From Megalobrama amblycephala (taxonomy: Eukaryota > Chordata > Actinopteri > Cypriniformes > Xenocyprididae), in contig NC_063062.1 of NCBI RefSeq assembly GCF_018812025.1, positions 1,279,754 to 1,343,753 on the forward strand: 64,000 nucleotides of DNA. Reading direction: 5' to 3'. A model generated the notes under the pieces. The model saw nothing but the letters and a program-made list of their open reading frames with translations. It had not been told where the DNA came from and did no database searches. Each line of letters opens with the position of its first letter. Position 1 is the first letter of the stretch. Positions 1 to 12,370 of the stretch are shown piece by piece. Position numbers and translations under genes: made by a program.

Positions 1-114
1 GGGTTAATCAACAATATTTCATTATACTACAGTAGATGCTTTACCTATGGACTGATTTTTTATTTTTATTTTTATTTTGGAGGCTTGTTTTTCCAGTTTG
101 CTGTTTTTGAGTGC

Positions 115-536
115 ATACTATAAGTTTGGGGTCGGTATGATTTTTTTTAAAAATTTGAAATAACTCTCTTCTGCTCACTAAAGCTGGTATTATTTGACAT
201 AAAATACTGTGAAAATTGTGAAATATTTTTACAATTTAAAATAACTGTTTTCTATGTGAATATATAGTAAAGTGTAATTTATATCCAGTGATCAAAGCTG
301 AATTTTCAGCATCATTACTCCAGTCTTCAGTGTCACATGATCCTTCAGAAATCATTCTAATATGATGATTTGCTGCTCAAGAAACATTTCTAATCTGCTC
401 AAGTTCAAAAGAACATCATTTTTCTTAAATAGAATCTTTTGTAACATTATAAACATATTTACTGTTACTTTTAAACAATTTATCCTTGCTGAATAAAAGT
501 ATTAATTTCTTTAAAAAAATAAAAATGACCCCTAAT
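115..536 (+). mobile_element. Non-autonomous DNA transposon copy, family T1 (truncated)
   Basis: The stretch starts near AAGTTTGGGGTCGGTATGA and carries the family core (cagcatcattactccagtc, then tcacatgatccttcagaaat) and ends in a degenerate GACCCC. The same core occurs at about 42120, 50345 and 53545, and reversed near 42590, 50690 and 51190. It is a common cyprinid interspersed repeat. The terminal inverted repeats are degraded here. Confidence 0.75.
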
Positions 537-1430
537 ATTTGCGTCACATGACATCTACGGCTCAGGTGATTGGCTCCAAATCAATTGTCCCCATGAGGAA
601 AGACATCAAAGATAGGAATGCCATATATGGATCACTAGTAAGCCCCGCCCTCTCTCCTCATCCACGTATGTCATTGGTTCCAGTGTGCTGACTGACAGGT
701 TGTGCAGTGCGTTGGTGGCGTATTCCTCCTGCACTCTCCCTCTCCTCGTTCTCCCACTCTAATCCTTTTCCGAGCGTATCACATTACGCTATTCTTCCCT
801 TTAATACACATTAATAGTGCCGATATCTGCTGCCGTCTCCTCTGCCAACACAAACACTCTTAAAGCTTAACAAAGCTGCTTTACCTCACTGGAGTGTTCA
901 GTCTAGCAGAGCAGATTCCTCCAGCGCGGCTCATAACGGCTCCACATCCACGGCTGTTTAAAATACAACACGACGGCGCATTTGGAGGAGTTTGTGCTAA
1001 TTTTCTCAGGTGTTTTCTTGAAGCTTGATCAGGGAGTGACAGCAGAGGTCGAAGCGAGTTCTGAGGGTCGGTGCGACCAGATATCCACCAGAAAACAAGC
1101 AAACAAACTGTTTGAAAGTGAGAGGAGATGCTTCATGCATTATTCACCGCTACCGGCTCTCTAAACTTCAGTCTTTGGGGGATTGTCTGACATCCCAGAT
1201 GAATAATTAAGCTCTGACCTTTTATCCTCATTAAAGGTGATGTGGGGAGGGGAGATATTTCCTCCCGAGAGCGGCCGACTCGTAGACAAGCTGTCAGGAA
1301 CAGCACTGAAATCAAACGCCTCGTGTTGCAGAGACTCGATGGCTCTACGACAGCCGGACGAAAGACTCTCACACGTTTACATGTGCTGCATGAGGGATCG
1401 AATTTGCTGAAGGTTTTGTTCGGGAAACAT
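537..1430. promoter_or_regulatory. GC-richer, promoter-like patch with CArG box, CCAAT and GC-box motifs
   Basis: This is the first low-repeat, CpG-containing stretch. It contains a consensus SRF site CCATATATGG (621-630), a GC box CCCCGCCC (643-650) and two ATTGG motifs (569-573, 673-677), followed by about 700 bp of moderately GC-rich DNA. The arrangement suggests a promoter with a first exon, but I see no convincing coding start or splice pair. It could also be repeat-derived. Confidence 0.3.
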
Positions 1431-1666
1431 TGACATGATTCACTTTCATATACTAGTGAGCTTCTAAAAATAGTGAGCCTTGGATGGATAGGCTAATGTG
1501 GATAATATGAATTGATTATAATTCAATAATGCATTAGCTCGTCTGTTGGATAAGACCAGACGGTCCAGCCTTCACTCCCCACGTGCATCAATGAGCCGCC
1601 CATGATCCTGTCGCCGGTTCACCCACAAGAGCTGCAGTTTCGGACATGCTCTGACCCAGTCATCTA

Positions 1667-1667
<1 letters not shown>
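1431..1667. other. Intergenic, nothing recognised
   Basis: Ordinary AT-rich sequence between the promoter-like patch and a TA microsatellite. Confidence 0.4.

Positions 1668-1706
<39 letters not shown>
1668..1706. repeat. (TA)n microsatellite
   Basis: About 19 uninterrupted TA dinucleotides, directly adjoining the R1 repeat. Confidence 0.97.
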
Positions 1707-1708
<2 letters not shown>

Positions 1709-2220
1709 TTTGTGACATCACAAACCCCCAAATTTACATAAACCCCGCCCTCAAGAACATGCAACACAGGGTGAGGCCATGTTGGGCTGCTTTAGAGAAG
1801 AGGAAGAGTTGTTGTTTTACACCAGACTGCTTCACAAACGAGGGTCAATTCAACGGATTTGCACAAAAGATGAACATGACGGCACATGCTAGTGGATGAG
1901 TTGAATCAACTCCACAGCAACTACATCAATTTATCCACTAACCATTCAGAAACGTCTAAAAGTTGTAACTTCTTCCTGAGTCTCTCCATCAGTGTCGACT
2001 CCGGTTTGAACAATGTAAGGCTGAATACTTTAGTCATTTTGTCTGCGTGAGATTCTCCAGCTTTGTTGTTGTTGAGCTGTTAAAGCTCCGCCCTCTTCTG
2101 GAAAGTGGGCGGGAGCAGCAGCTCATTTGCATTTAAAGGGACACACACAAAAACGGTGCGTTTTTGCTCACACCCAAATAGGGGCAAATTTGACAAGCTA
2201 TAATAAAACAACCGACTCTA
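1707..2220 (+). mobile_element. Interspersed repeat family R1, copy 1
   Basis: It opens with GGTTTGTGACATCACAAACC, itself a near-palindrome, and includes gtctctccatcagtgtcgac near the centre. The same ~500-bp sequence occurs reversed at 17165-17762 and partly at 31080-31480. No coding capacity is seen. Probably a non-autonomous DNA transposon. Each copy carries the octamer ATTTGCAT. Confidence 0.75.
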
Positions 2221-2224
2221 GTTT

Positions 2225-2625
2225 GAACAATGTAAGGGGCTGTTCACACAGAACACGTTTTTCTATTCCAATGCGTTATTTTTCCATAGTTTTTCTATGT
2301 AAACACGCAAGACAGATGTGTATGAATGTTACGCTCGCGTCTCGCGTCTTTTGCAGCGCCTCGCACATGAGCGCAGCTTTTTTAAGACGCCGTCTCAAGT
2401 TAAAAGAATTTCAAATTTTACCAAATGAGTGGACCAATCAGAAGAACTCGGAGGAGCTTTTGTTTACAGTACCAAGTTGGCGTGGTAACTATTTTATGTG
2501 TACGTTATTGCCGTTATTGCATCATGCCTCAAAAGTGTGTCTCGAGACCCTTGCGTTCTGCACTGCACTTTTTTTAAAAATAATTCCTGAGTGCTGCGTC
2601 TTGCATTTTAGATGAATAATAGCAT
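2225..2625 (+). mobile_element. Probable repeat R2 (ggctgttcacacagaacacg type)
   Basis: It begins ggctgttcacacagaacacg and runs through a GC-richer segment with many CGC motifs to tcttgcattttagatga. I recognise the opening as a common cyprinid repeat, but no second copy is in this window, so the family assignment is from memory. It follows copy 1 of R1 directly. Confidence 0.45.
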
Positions 2626-3480
2626 AATAGCATAATAATAATACTAATTTGCATGGTTTGATGCGGTATGAGCTAAGCGATTGTTAGATTTAATCATCAT
2701 TAGCAGCGCGATTTATTGTAGGCCTAATGCTTTTCTCCTCAGTTGCTCAAAACAAAAGTAGCAGACTTGTAACTTACTTATTCAGATGATATTTTCCAGT
2801 GAAAATTCCTACTTTGGTCATACTTCAAGACTACAATCTGTGATTCCGAAGTACAGTATCCACACCGGTGCGGTGACTGACAGCAAAAATTAGATTCATC
2901 CGCGCCGATTCACAAAGTACGTAAAGATAATAATTCTGCATATAATTGCAATTGCAGGTTTCAAACAGAGATGGCGACTAAGAGGCAAATCTTACGGACA
3001 TCAGCTTTAAATCAGTAAAAACATATAAAATTAAATAAATAATAAATATATTGCTTTATAAATCTTATATTAAATAATATTGACAAAAATTAACATACAT
3101 AAATATATAAAATAATTTTCTTAAATATTAAAATAAAAAAATATTTTTTTAGATGATGTTTAGAGCAACCATCATTAGAAAAGGGATAACAAATCATTTA
3201 ATCTGATTATACACCCTAGTAAACCATAGATAATTTTCCCCTGGCTGCACAAAATGCAATTTCACTACATTTTCTTTCCATTACAGCACAGATGTTGTGT
3301 TGCTATAGAAGCTCTCATGAGCCTTCTATAGACTCTGAAAGGCCGTTTTATCTGTTGATTCAGTTACGATCATGTGAGTGGGAGTGAACGCAGGGTTATT
3401 TGACTCTGCCATGATGAGCTCATGAGGAGCAGCGCAGAGATTCCAGGCCACGTTTAAGGCAAGAGTGTATTTATAGCCGG
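2626..3480. other. AT-rich intergenic DNA, nothing recognised
   Basis: The sequence includes a strongly AT-rich stretch at 3015-3150. No repeat family, open frame or RNA gene could be supported. Confidence 0.4.
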
Positions 3481-3884
3481 CAGAGAAATAATTCATTGTT
3501 CTTCAGAGTGAAGATTGTACACAAACACAACAGCTGCGCTGGATTAAAACAAACCCTGTTCTCCTCTACTGCTCTTCTGCACTACGTCCCTCATCTTCTC
3601 CTTTCTTTCTCTCTGTCACAGGAGGGGAGGATGTTTCTTTGAAGTGTGTTTGTCATGCTGCTCTGTGCTGCTGCTCTCCGGTGGCTCTTTCCACAGCAGA
3701 AGTCTTGTATCTGCCGCACACACGTCCTGCTGTCTGCTGCACACCTGGACCTCACATATCACACAGAACACGCCGCTCAAGACATTCTCCAGTGCTCAGA
3801 CACAACTTCAACTCTAAGAGAATTCAAAAACTCACTAAAGCGCGTGTCTGCTGTAAGAGCTCAGGGGATGAAATACTTTTGAAA
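3481..3884 (+). other. Unique sequence with a splice-acceptor-like tract
   Basis: A long pyrimidine tract ends in CTCTCTGTCACAG (to 3621) and is followed by an open frame of about 90 codons ending at 3896. The predicted peptide is Cys-rich and matches no family I know. A chance acceptor is likely; a terminal exon of an unknown gene is possible. Confidence 0.2.
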
Positions 3885-6800
3885 TTTGTGCAATAGTCAA
3901 TATGCAGCTATCTAATTCTATAATTCTATAACTGTGATAAATCTGAAAGTGTTAAATGTGAAATGGTTGTGCAATAGTCAATATGCAGAAGCTTAATTCT
4001 ATAATTCTATATTCTGTGATGAACTTGACACTGCTAAGTCTGAAACTGTTGTGAAATAGTGTAACAGTTTAATTCTATAATTCTATATTCTGTGATGAAT
4101 TTGAAACTTAAATATGATGGTTGTGTAATAGTCAAAATACAGCAGTGTAATTCTATAACTGTGATAAATCTGAAACGGTTGTGCAATAGTTAATATGGAG
4201 CACTTTAATTCTATAATTCTACATTCTATATTCTGTGATAAATTTGAAACTGTGAAACTGTTGTGAAATAGACAAAGTGTAACAGTTTAATTCTAAATTC
4301 TATATTTTATGACGAATTTGAAACTGCTAAATCTGAAACTGTTGTGAGAGACAGTGTAACAGTTTTTTTCCCTATAAATTCTATATTCTGTGATGAATTT
4401 GAAACTTAAATTTGATGGTTGTGTAATATTAAAAAAACAGCAGTTTAATTCTATAACTGTGATAAATCTGAAACTGATTAAATCTGAAACGATTGTGCAA
4501 TAGTCAATATGGAGCACTTTAATTCTATAATTCTACATTCTATATTCTGTGACAAATTTGAAACTGCTAAATCTGAAACAGTTGTGCAATAGTAAATATG
4601 CAGCAGCTTAGTTATATAATTCTATATTTTGTGATGAATTTGAAACTGCTAAATCTGAAACTGTTGTGAAAGACAGAGTAACAGTTTAATTCTATAATTT
4701 GTGATGAATTTAAAACTGCTAAATCTGAAACTGTTGTGAAATAGACAGTGTAACAGTTTTTATTCTATAAATTCTATATTCTGTGATGAATTTGAAACTT
4801 AAATTTGACAGTTGTGTAATAGTCAAAATACAGCAGTGTAATTCTATAACTGTGATAAATCTGAAACTGTTAAATCTGAAACGGTTGTGCAATAGTTAAT
4901 ATGGAGCACTTTAATTCTATAATTCTACATTCTATATTCTGTGACAAATTTGAAACTGTGAAACTGTTGTAAAATAGGCAAAGTGTAACAGTTAAATTAT
5001 TAATTCTATATTCTGTGACGAATTTGAAACTGCTAAATCTGAAACGGTTGTGCAAGTCAATATGCAGCAGTTTAATTCTATAATTCTACATTCTATATTC
5101 TGACGAATTTGAAACTGAAAACTGCTGTGCAATAGAAAGTGTAACAGTTTCATTTTATAATTCTATATTCTGTGATGAATTTGAAACTTAAATATGAAAC
5201 AGTTGTGTAATAGTCAAAATACAGCAGTTTCATTCTATAACTGATAAATTTGAAACTGCTAAATCTGAAATGGTTGTGCAATAGTCAGTATGCAGCAGCT
5301 TAATTCTATAATTCTATATTTTGATTAATTTGAAACTGAGAAACTGTTGTGCAAATCAAAATACAGCAGTTTAATCCTATGATTCTATATTCTGTGACAA
5401 ATTTGAAATGGCTAAATCTAAGACTGTTATGCAATAGTCAATATACAGCAGCTTAATTCTATAATTCTACATTCTGTATTCTGTGATGAATTTGTAACTG
5501 TAAAACGGTTGTGCAATAGTCAATATGCAGCAATTTAATTCTATAATTCTATATTATTTGACAAATTTGAAACTGCTAAATCTGAAATGGTTGTGCAATA
5601 GTAAATATGCAGCATCTTAATTCTATAATTCTATATTTTGTGACGAATTTGAAACTGCTAAATCTGAAACTGTTGTGCAAGTCAATATGCAGCAGTTTAA
5701 TTCTATAATTCTACATTCTATATTCTAACGAATTTGAAACTGTAAAACTTGTGAAATAGAAAAAGTGTAAGTTTAATTCTATAATTCTATATTATGTGAT
5801 GAATTTGAAATTGCTAAATCTGAAACTGCTGTGCAATAGACAGTGTAACAGTTTAATTTTATAATTCTATATTCTGTGATGAATTTGAAACTTAAATATG
5901 AAACAGTTGTGTAATAGTCAAATCTGAAACTGGGAAACTGTTGTGCAAGTCAAAATACAGCAGTTTAATTCTATAATTCTATATTTTAGACTGACAAATT
6001 TGAAACTACAAAATCTGAAATGGTTGTGCAATCGTCAATATACAATTGTCTAATTCTAATATTCTATATTCTGTGATGAATTTGAAACTGCTGAATCTGA
6101 AACAGTTGTGCAATAGTCAAAATGCAGCAGTTAAATTCTCTAATTCTATATTCCGTGATGAATTTGAAACTGCTAAATGTAAGGCTGTTGTGCAATAGTC
6201 AATATGCAGCAATTTAATTCTATAATTCTATATTATTTGACAAATTTGAAACTGCTAAATCTGAAATGGTTGTGCAATAGTAAATATGCAGCAGCTTAAT
6301 TCTATAATTCTACATTCTGTATTCTGTGATGAATTTGTAACTGTAAAACGGTTGTGCAATAGTCAATATGCAGCAATTTAATTCTATAATTCTATATTAT
6401 TTGACAAATTTGAAACTGCTAAATCTGAAATGGTTGTGCAATAGTAAATATGCAGCATCTTAATTCTATAATTCTATATTTTGTGACGAATTTGAAACTG
6501 CTAAATCTGAAACTGTTGTGCAAGTCAATATGCAGCAGTTTAATTCTATAATTCTACATTCTATATTCTAACGAATTTGAAACTGTAAAACTTGTGAAAT
6601 AGAAAAAGTGTAAGTTTAATTCTATAATTCTATATTATGTGATGAATTTGAAACTGCTAAATCTGAAACTGCTGTGCAATAGACAGTGTAACAGTTTAAT
6701 TTTATAATTCTATATTCTGTGATGAATTTGAAACTTAAATATGAAACAGTTGTGTAATAGTCAAATCTGAAACTGGGAAACTGTTGTGCAAGTCAAAATA

Positions 6801-7545
6801 CAGCAGTTTAATTCTATAATTCTATATTTTAGACTGACAAATTTGAAACTACAAAATCTGAAATGGTTGTGCAATCGTCAATATACAATTGTCTAATTCT
6901 AATATTCTATATTCTGTGCTGAATCTGAAACTGTTGTGCAATAGTCAAAATGCAGCAGATAAATTCTCTATTTCTATATTCCGTGAGGAATTTAAAACTG
7001 CCTAATCAAAAACTGTTGTGCAATAGTCAATATAGAGCAGCTTAATTCTATAATTCTACATTCCATATTCTGTGATGAATTTGTAACTGTAAAACGGTTG
7101 TGCAATAGTCAATATGCAACAGCTTAATTCTATAATTGTATATTATTTGGCAAATTTGAAACTGCTAAATCTGAAATGGTTGAGCAATAGTCAATATGCA
7201 GTAGTTTAATTCTACAATTCTATATTCTAGACTGACAAATTTGAAACTTGTGAAATAGTGCAAGAGTTTAATTCTACAATTCTACATTCTGTGATGAATT
7301 TGAAACTAATAAATCTTAAATGGTTGTGCAATAGTCAATATGCAGCCGTCTAATTCTATAATTCTATATTCTGTGCTGAATTTGAAACTGCTAAATCTGA
7401 AACTGTTGTGCAATAGTCAATATAAAGCAGCTTAATTCTATAATTATATATCCTGTGACAAATTTGAAACTGCTAAACTGTTGTGCAATAGTCCAAATGC
7501 TGCCGTTTAATTCTATAATTCTATATTTTGTGACAAATACACCTC
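3885..7545 (+). repeat. Satellite/minisatellite S1, ~82-bp unit, roughly 40-45 diverged copies
   Basis: The repeating unit contains ttaattctataattctatat, gaatttgaaactgctaaatc and ttgtgcaatagtcaatatgc in that order, about 82 bp in total, with many units shortened or fused. A ~620-bp segment (about 5450-6074) is repeated 843 bp downstream with one substitution seen. The array resumes at 8346-8665 after an 800-bp interruption. Confidence 0.95.
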
Positions 7546-8345
7546 TATTGTAAGAAACTGGCCTCTGCTAAAATCATAAATGCAACTATTAATGCATCAT
7601 AAACAGTATTGTGATTATCATAATATTGGGCCAGTAAAAACAACCATCCAGACCACCTTAGCAACTGCATAGCAACACCCTGGCAACCACCTTCAACACC
7701 CTAGAGAGTCTGGCACATGCAAACACCACTCCCATTTTCTTAAATCTATTTATTAATCATCCTGATTGCATCATGCTAATCATCTTCATTTAAACCTCAT
7801 CCAACCCCTGTAATACAAGTCTTCTCATGGACTGCAGTTCACTGAGAGGATCCTGGAAGTTTCTCTGAGTGAAGGAACTTGCAGAGAATTCCTGAACTCA
7901 AGCGTCTGAGTCAAAATGTATGATATTTGACTACAAACAGAGACTCTCTGAACAACAAAACTCGCATCATGCAATTTAAGAGTTATAGTATAGTATAGAA
8001 AGATATTCATAACCAGTGAAAAAGTAGTTAGCTGAACATAAGAGTGCTTTTTTGACCCACTTAAGTATGACTTAAGTACATCTTTATATGTAATTTCATA
8101 ATTACTTCTACTGCCTTTGATATGGTTAAAGTTTAAAGCATTTATGGTACTGTATAATGTCATTTCTACTGAAACTTCTATGTTATGTATTTATATACAT
8201 TTGTAATATACATATATTTAAAATACATTAAGTTTAAATGTAATTTTAAATAACACAGTAAAAACTATAAACAAGTACATGCGTACTTGTGTATTACATA
8301 AGTGAAATACATAAGTGTGTTTCTCAAAAGCATAAAAAGGATGTT
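7546..8345. other. Interruption of satellite S1
   Basis: Non-satellite DNA splits the S1 array. It includes an accaccttagcaactgcat/agcaacaccctggcaaccac motif (about 7645-7692) that recurs reversed near 33228-33262 and is a known fish low-copy repeat motif. The remainder is AT-rich with no recognised gene. Confidence 0.5.
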
Positions 8346-8665
8346 TAAAACATCAGCTTAATTCTATAATTCTATATTCCGTGATCAATTTGAAACTGTT
8401 ATTGTAAGTTGTGAAATCGACAGTGTAACAGTTTAATTATATAATTCTATATTCTTTTTTAAACTGTTGTGAAATAGTCAACATGCAGCAGCTTAATTCT
8501 ATAATTCTATATTTTGTGACGAATTTGAAACTGTTATGCAATAGTCAAAATGCAGCAATTTAATTCTATAATTCTATATTCTCTGACAAATCTGAAACTG
8601 CTAAATCTGGAACTGTTGTTCAATAGTCAAAATGCAGCACTTTAATTCTATAATTCTATGGTATG
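8346..8665 (+). repeat. Satellite S1, second block
   Basis: About four units of the same ~82-bp repeat, ending directly against a SINE tail. Confidence 0.9.
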
Positions 8666-8666
8666 G

Positions 8667-8700
8667 TAAGTCGCTTTGGATAAAGGCGTCTCCTAAATGC
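8667..8700 (+). mobile_element. tRNA-SINE 3' tail fragment
   Basis: It contains taagtcgctttggataaagg followed by cgtctcctaaatgc, the conserved tail of a fish tRNA-derived SINE. The A/B-box head is missing. Similar tails lie at 48516-48546 and, reversed, at 56543-56577. Confidence 0.75.
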
Positions 8701-9535
8701 ACAAATGTAAATATTGATGCATCATAAACAGTTTAAAGTTAGGAACATCGTGATTATCATAATGTACTTTAAAGTAAAACTTTTAATGTGACATTATTAC
8801 AAAAGGTGCACTTTTTAAAAGTGTACTTAAGTTTGTTAAGTACACTTAAGTGGCCTTTTATTTTGTTAATATTATATTCTACAAGTACAGTAGTTAAAAA
8901 TATACTTTTATGATTTGAAGTACACTACATGTGCACTTTTTCACAAGAGTACCAGAAAGACATTCTAGAAAATATCATCATTTGTTAATAAACGAGGTGT
9001 GAAATGCCACTGCATGCCGATGCTGCAGCACCATGAAAACGCAAAATGATTTCACATCCCCACAGTGAACTGTAGACACAGGTCTATTCGCTCTTTATCT
9101 AAATGGTTAATGGCTTTTTGTTGAGCTGAAAAGGACCCAGATAGAAATAAGAAGCTTTTCAGCTGAAAGCCCAGGCCTCCTTCCAGAATCACATCTAAGA
9201 TGCTCTCTGTCTCTCCCATTCTCATTCACTTCAGTAATGCACACGGGCCAAATGTTCTTCTCTACAGTGCAAAATTTGACTATCAAACCTGATTAAAGTG
9301 CTATTCTAATGGAGGAAAGTCTTTCATCTTGATTAAACTCAAATTTAGCGAATTACGCTTCAATTTTCAGTTGCGCTGAAGAAAGAGAATATAAACTCCC
9401 ATTGAAAATCAATACATGAACACAAGACTGATTGCTCCCTTCAAGTCCATATTTATCTAATTAAAGGGATCGAGATTATGTAATGAAGAAACATGCACAC
9501 ATTAATATGCACATATGGGTGAATCTCTGAAAAAT
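8701..9535. other. Intergenic; foldback-like aagtacact block, then unique DNA
   Basis: At 8785-8950 there are several oppositely oriented copies of AAGTGTACTTAAG-like motifs, suggesting an old foldback element. From 8951 to 9535 I see no repeat or gene. Confidence 0.35.
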
Positions 9536-9539
9536 CGAC

Positions 9540-10035
9540 ACCAGAATGAACTGTTCAGCCTCGTTTTAATCTTTTAAACTAACTTGACTCCATGCAAATT
9601 TTTGGGCTCTACTAGAGCAGGTTTTCATGCTTGAATGTTCTGTTTAGTTCCTGTCTCTATGAAGCCCCTCCTTCTGAAAAGCACAATGTGCTCTGATTGG
9701 TCGGCTGGAGCAGTGTGTTGTGATTGGTGTTTGGGAAATGTGTTTGAGTCGCAGCACAGATCAGCAGCAGGAGTGAGGAGCTGACTGACGAGACGATGGC
9801 AGAAGATTCGCTTTCAAAGCTAAATGTAAAAGCGCCTATTAAAAATGTGTCCCGCCCCTTACCATAACCACCAGTTTCAACTCAAGCAGGCCCCGCCCCT
9901 TTATTCTGTGCATGAATTATTTAAATGAGGAATATTGAGAAGAAAACTCAATGGAGGCGTTTCAGAAACACTGACACTGATATAGAGAAGAACTGGAACT
10001 TTGCAGAGCTTTTTCATGCTCAAACAGCAACACAA
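9540..10035 (+). mobile_element. Probable interspersed repeat R3 (ctctgattggtcggctggag type)
   Basis: The stretch has ctctgattggtcggctggag, two further CCAAT-type motifs and GC boxes, and ends in an AT-rich segment. I recognise the core as common in cyprinid genomes; no second copy is present here. Confidence 0.4.
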
Positions 10036-10484
10036 AGACAGATAAACATGGAAAAAAAAATCATAATAGGTGCATATTCACATGCACAAACGCTTTGCAT
10101 TCAGCTCTGCTCGGCTCCCCTGCGGAGTTTGGAGCGGATCTCTCCTCAGGTCTGTGGGAACGCGGCGGACGGCGGAGCCATCTGGAGTGTGACTGTATGT
10201 TCCTGCCTGCTGGTCTCACGCCAGCGCTGAGACTCTCCGTACTAACACACGCAACCTGACAGCGCAGCCTGTGTGCGTCAGACCCCGCGGTACACCAGCA
10301 GCTCCAGCCCACCGCATGATGCTAACAGAGCAGAGCACCGACTCGAGATGATAATACGACAACAACGAGAGGAAAGGGAGAGTGGATGTTGGTCCTCTAG
10401 AGCAGTGAGATCTGTCATCATACCACAGTCAGCATGAAACGGAAGTCTTTTCTTCCCTAGTGTGACGTATATACGAGTGAAACT
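10036..10484. other. CpG-rich unique stretch, no gene assigned
   Basis: From 10110 to 10330 the sequence is CpG-dense (gcggcggacggcggagcc and similar). No coding exon is supported on either strand. A distal promoter or noncoding first exon is possible. Confidence 0.3.
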
Positions 10485-10640
10485 GCTTCTCAAACAAGAA
10501 CCAATGTAGGGCGGGGCTTGATTTTGTCTGTGGGGAATTGATTGGATTGTTGTGGTTTGCTATTGGTGGATCTCATGTGAGTGACAGGTTGCCCCGCCCT
10601 CATCATCATCATAGAAGAGAATGATTAAAGATTCCAAGGC
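10485..10640 (+). repeat. Repeat R4, copy 1
   Basis: It shares tgtagggcggggcttgattt and ttgctattggtggatctcat with 16622-16745. This copy has an extra ~20 bp in the middle. Nature unknown; GC-box and CCAAT motifs are present. Confidence 0.75.
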
Positions 10641-10678
10641 ATAAGGATTTAAAAAATGATGATGAGTACGGATAAATC

Positions 10679-11051
10679 TAGGGATGCACCGATAAATGAA
10701 AATGTTAGCCAATACCGATAATTCTTTATATTTGAATGACCGATATATTGGCCGATAAATCTAAATCAACATTTTTATATAATATTTTTGAGATCCTGAT
10801 TACAAAAACAAAAGTCTCACCATTAAAAACCATGTCCCAAACACATTCTCATTATAATATTATGTAACCTATAAAATGCACATGTTGCACTATGATTTCA
10901 ATCATATTTCAAGCAATTCAAAACCATCATGGTGGATGATGCACATAAATATAAAAATAATCCATTATTTATTGGCTTTAGTATATCGGCCAAATTTTCT
11001 TATTGGGCATTAAAAATGAACATATATTGGCCGATATATTGTGCATCCCTA
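10679..11051. mobile_element. hAT-type non-autonomous element
   Basis: The ends are inverted: TAGGGATGCAC at the left and GTGCATCCCTA at the right, with inner CGATAT/GGCCGATA motifs on both sides. The flanks gataaatc (10671-10678) and aaaaaatc (11052-11059) match at 6 of 8 bases, consistent with a decayed 8-bp hAT target duplication. About 373 bp, no transposase. Confidence 0.8.
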
Positions 11052-11059
11052 AAAAAATC

Positions 11060-12370
11060 ATTTATAATAAACTCTACAATATTCAATAAAAATTTACAAA
11101 TGACAGTTTTGATTTCTTGGTGACTCTATGCATGTTCACAGTAATTTTGGCAATTTTTGTATCATTCAAATTAGTATATGTTTTCCTAGGAAATAGGAAA
11201 TTTTGTTTGTTACTATTTTTAGGAGTTTCGAGAGAAACTGACACAAAAGTGAGAACTTCATTATGTCTCTCGAGACCTGAAAGCATTATATCTTACACAC
11301 GCACTCACTCTTTCCAGTTCAATGACAGACGCTGCTGGTTTTGCTGATTTTTCTTTCATTCTGGATACATGATATATAGTCCTGACAGGAGCATTTTCAA
11401 AGTCAGAATATAAATTACAGCCTGGTCAGAGAAGGACAGATAGCGACCTGACTGACCACCGATGGAGCTTGACAGCATCATTCGTCAGGTTTCTCGCGCT
11501 CGTGTCATTTTTATACAGCTTTGCGATGTAAATCAGAGTATCCTTGAATTAATGTGGCGTGTTCAAAAATGACAAAGCAGTGAAAAAAGAACGAAGGGCA
11601 TGTGTCCTGGAGAAACGGAGCACTAAACGGCAAACTGGGATGAGTTTTATCAATCAAAAACTTCAGTGTTGTCAAGCTCTGCCCTCAAAATACAAGAATT
11701 TAATTGCAGTATGACATTTTCTGCAATCCAGTAATTCAATTCATCTGAACTGCGCATTAAAACATCAAAAATAATGTGGAAATTATAGAGCATATGCATC
11801 AAAGATTAAACTTGCATGCTTGTTTAAACTTGTTTATTCACATAATGACTGGTATGCACTTGAATAGTTGCATCTTCCTGTAACAAAATCACCTAAACAT
11901 GCATAATTGCTTTGTGTTCATCATGGAAGAAGTGGCATTATTTGTGCATGAACAGAATCCAGTCAGAGTCGCACCTGCTGTTCTGATTCATGTCATGTTG
12001 CATGCACTTAAAAATTGAAGTCGACAACATACTGGAATCAATTAAAGCTCATTCAACAAATGAATCATTCTGCAGATTGTCAGTACTCTGAGCATAACGC
12101 CACCCTTACAAAAAGTTTACCATGGAAACCACACTTGCCATACCATAATGTGGTAAAATTCCATAGCTACTAGTTACTGTTACTATAGTACAGTCATAAA
12201 TCAATCAAATAGACTTCAAAATCTTGTTTTACGGTAAGCTAATACAAATAAGTCTGGTATTTCGTCAGCATGGTAAGTTTGTGCACGAGCTGTAAGATGT
12301 TTAACCACCAAAGTTGGTGTTTGTGAAATGAATCCATTTGTGCAGGAAGACAATAAAACTATGGAACCGA
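11060..12370. other. Intergenic, nothing recognised
   Basis: Mostly unique AT-rich sequence. No convincing gene, RNA or repeat array could be supported on either strand. Confidence 0.4.

Noticed and set aside
2127..2615. 162-codon + strand frame
   Set aside because: It spans the junction between repeats R1 and R2, with no transposase or other recognisable domain.
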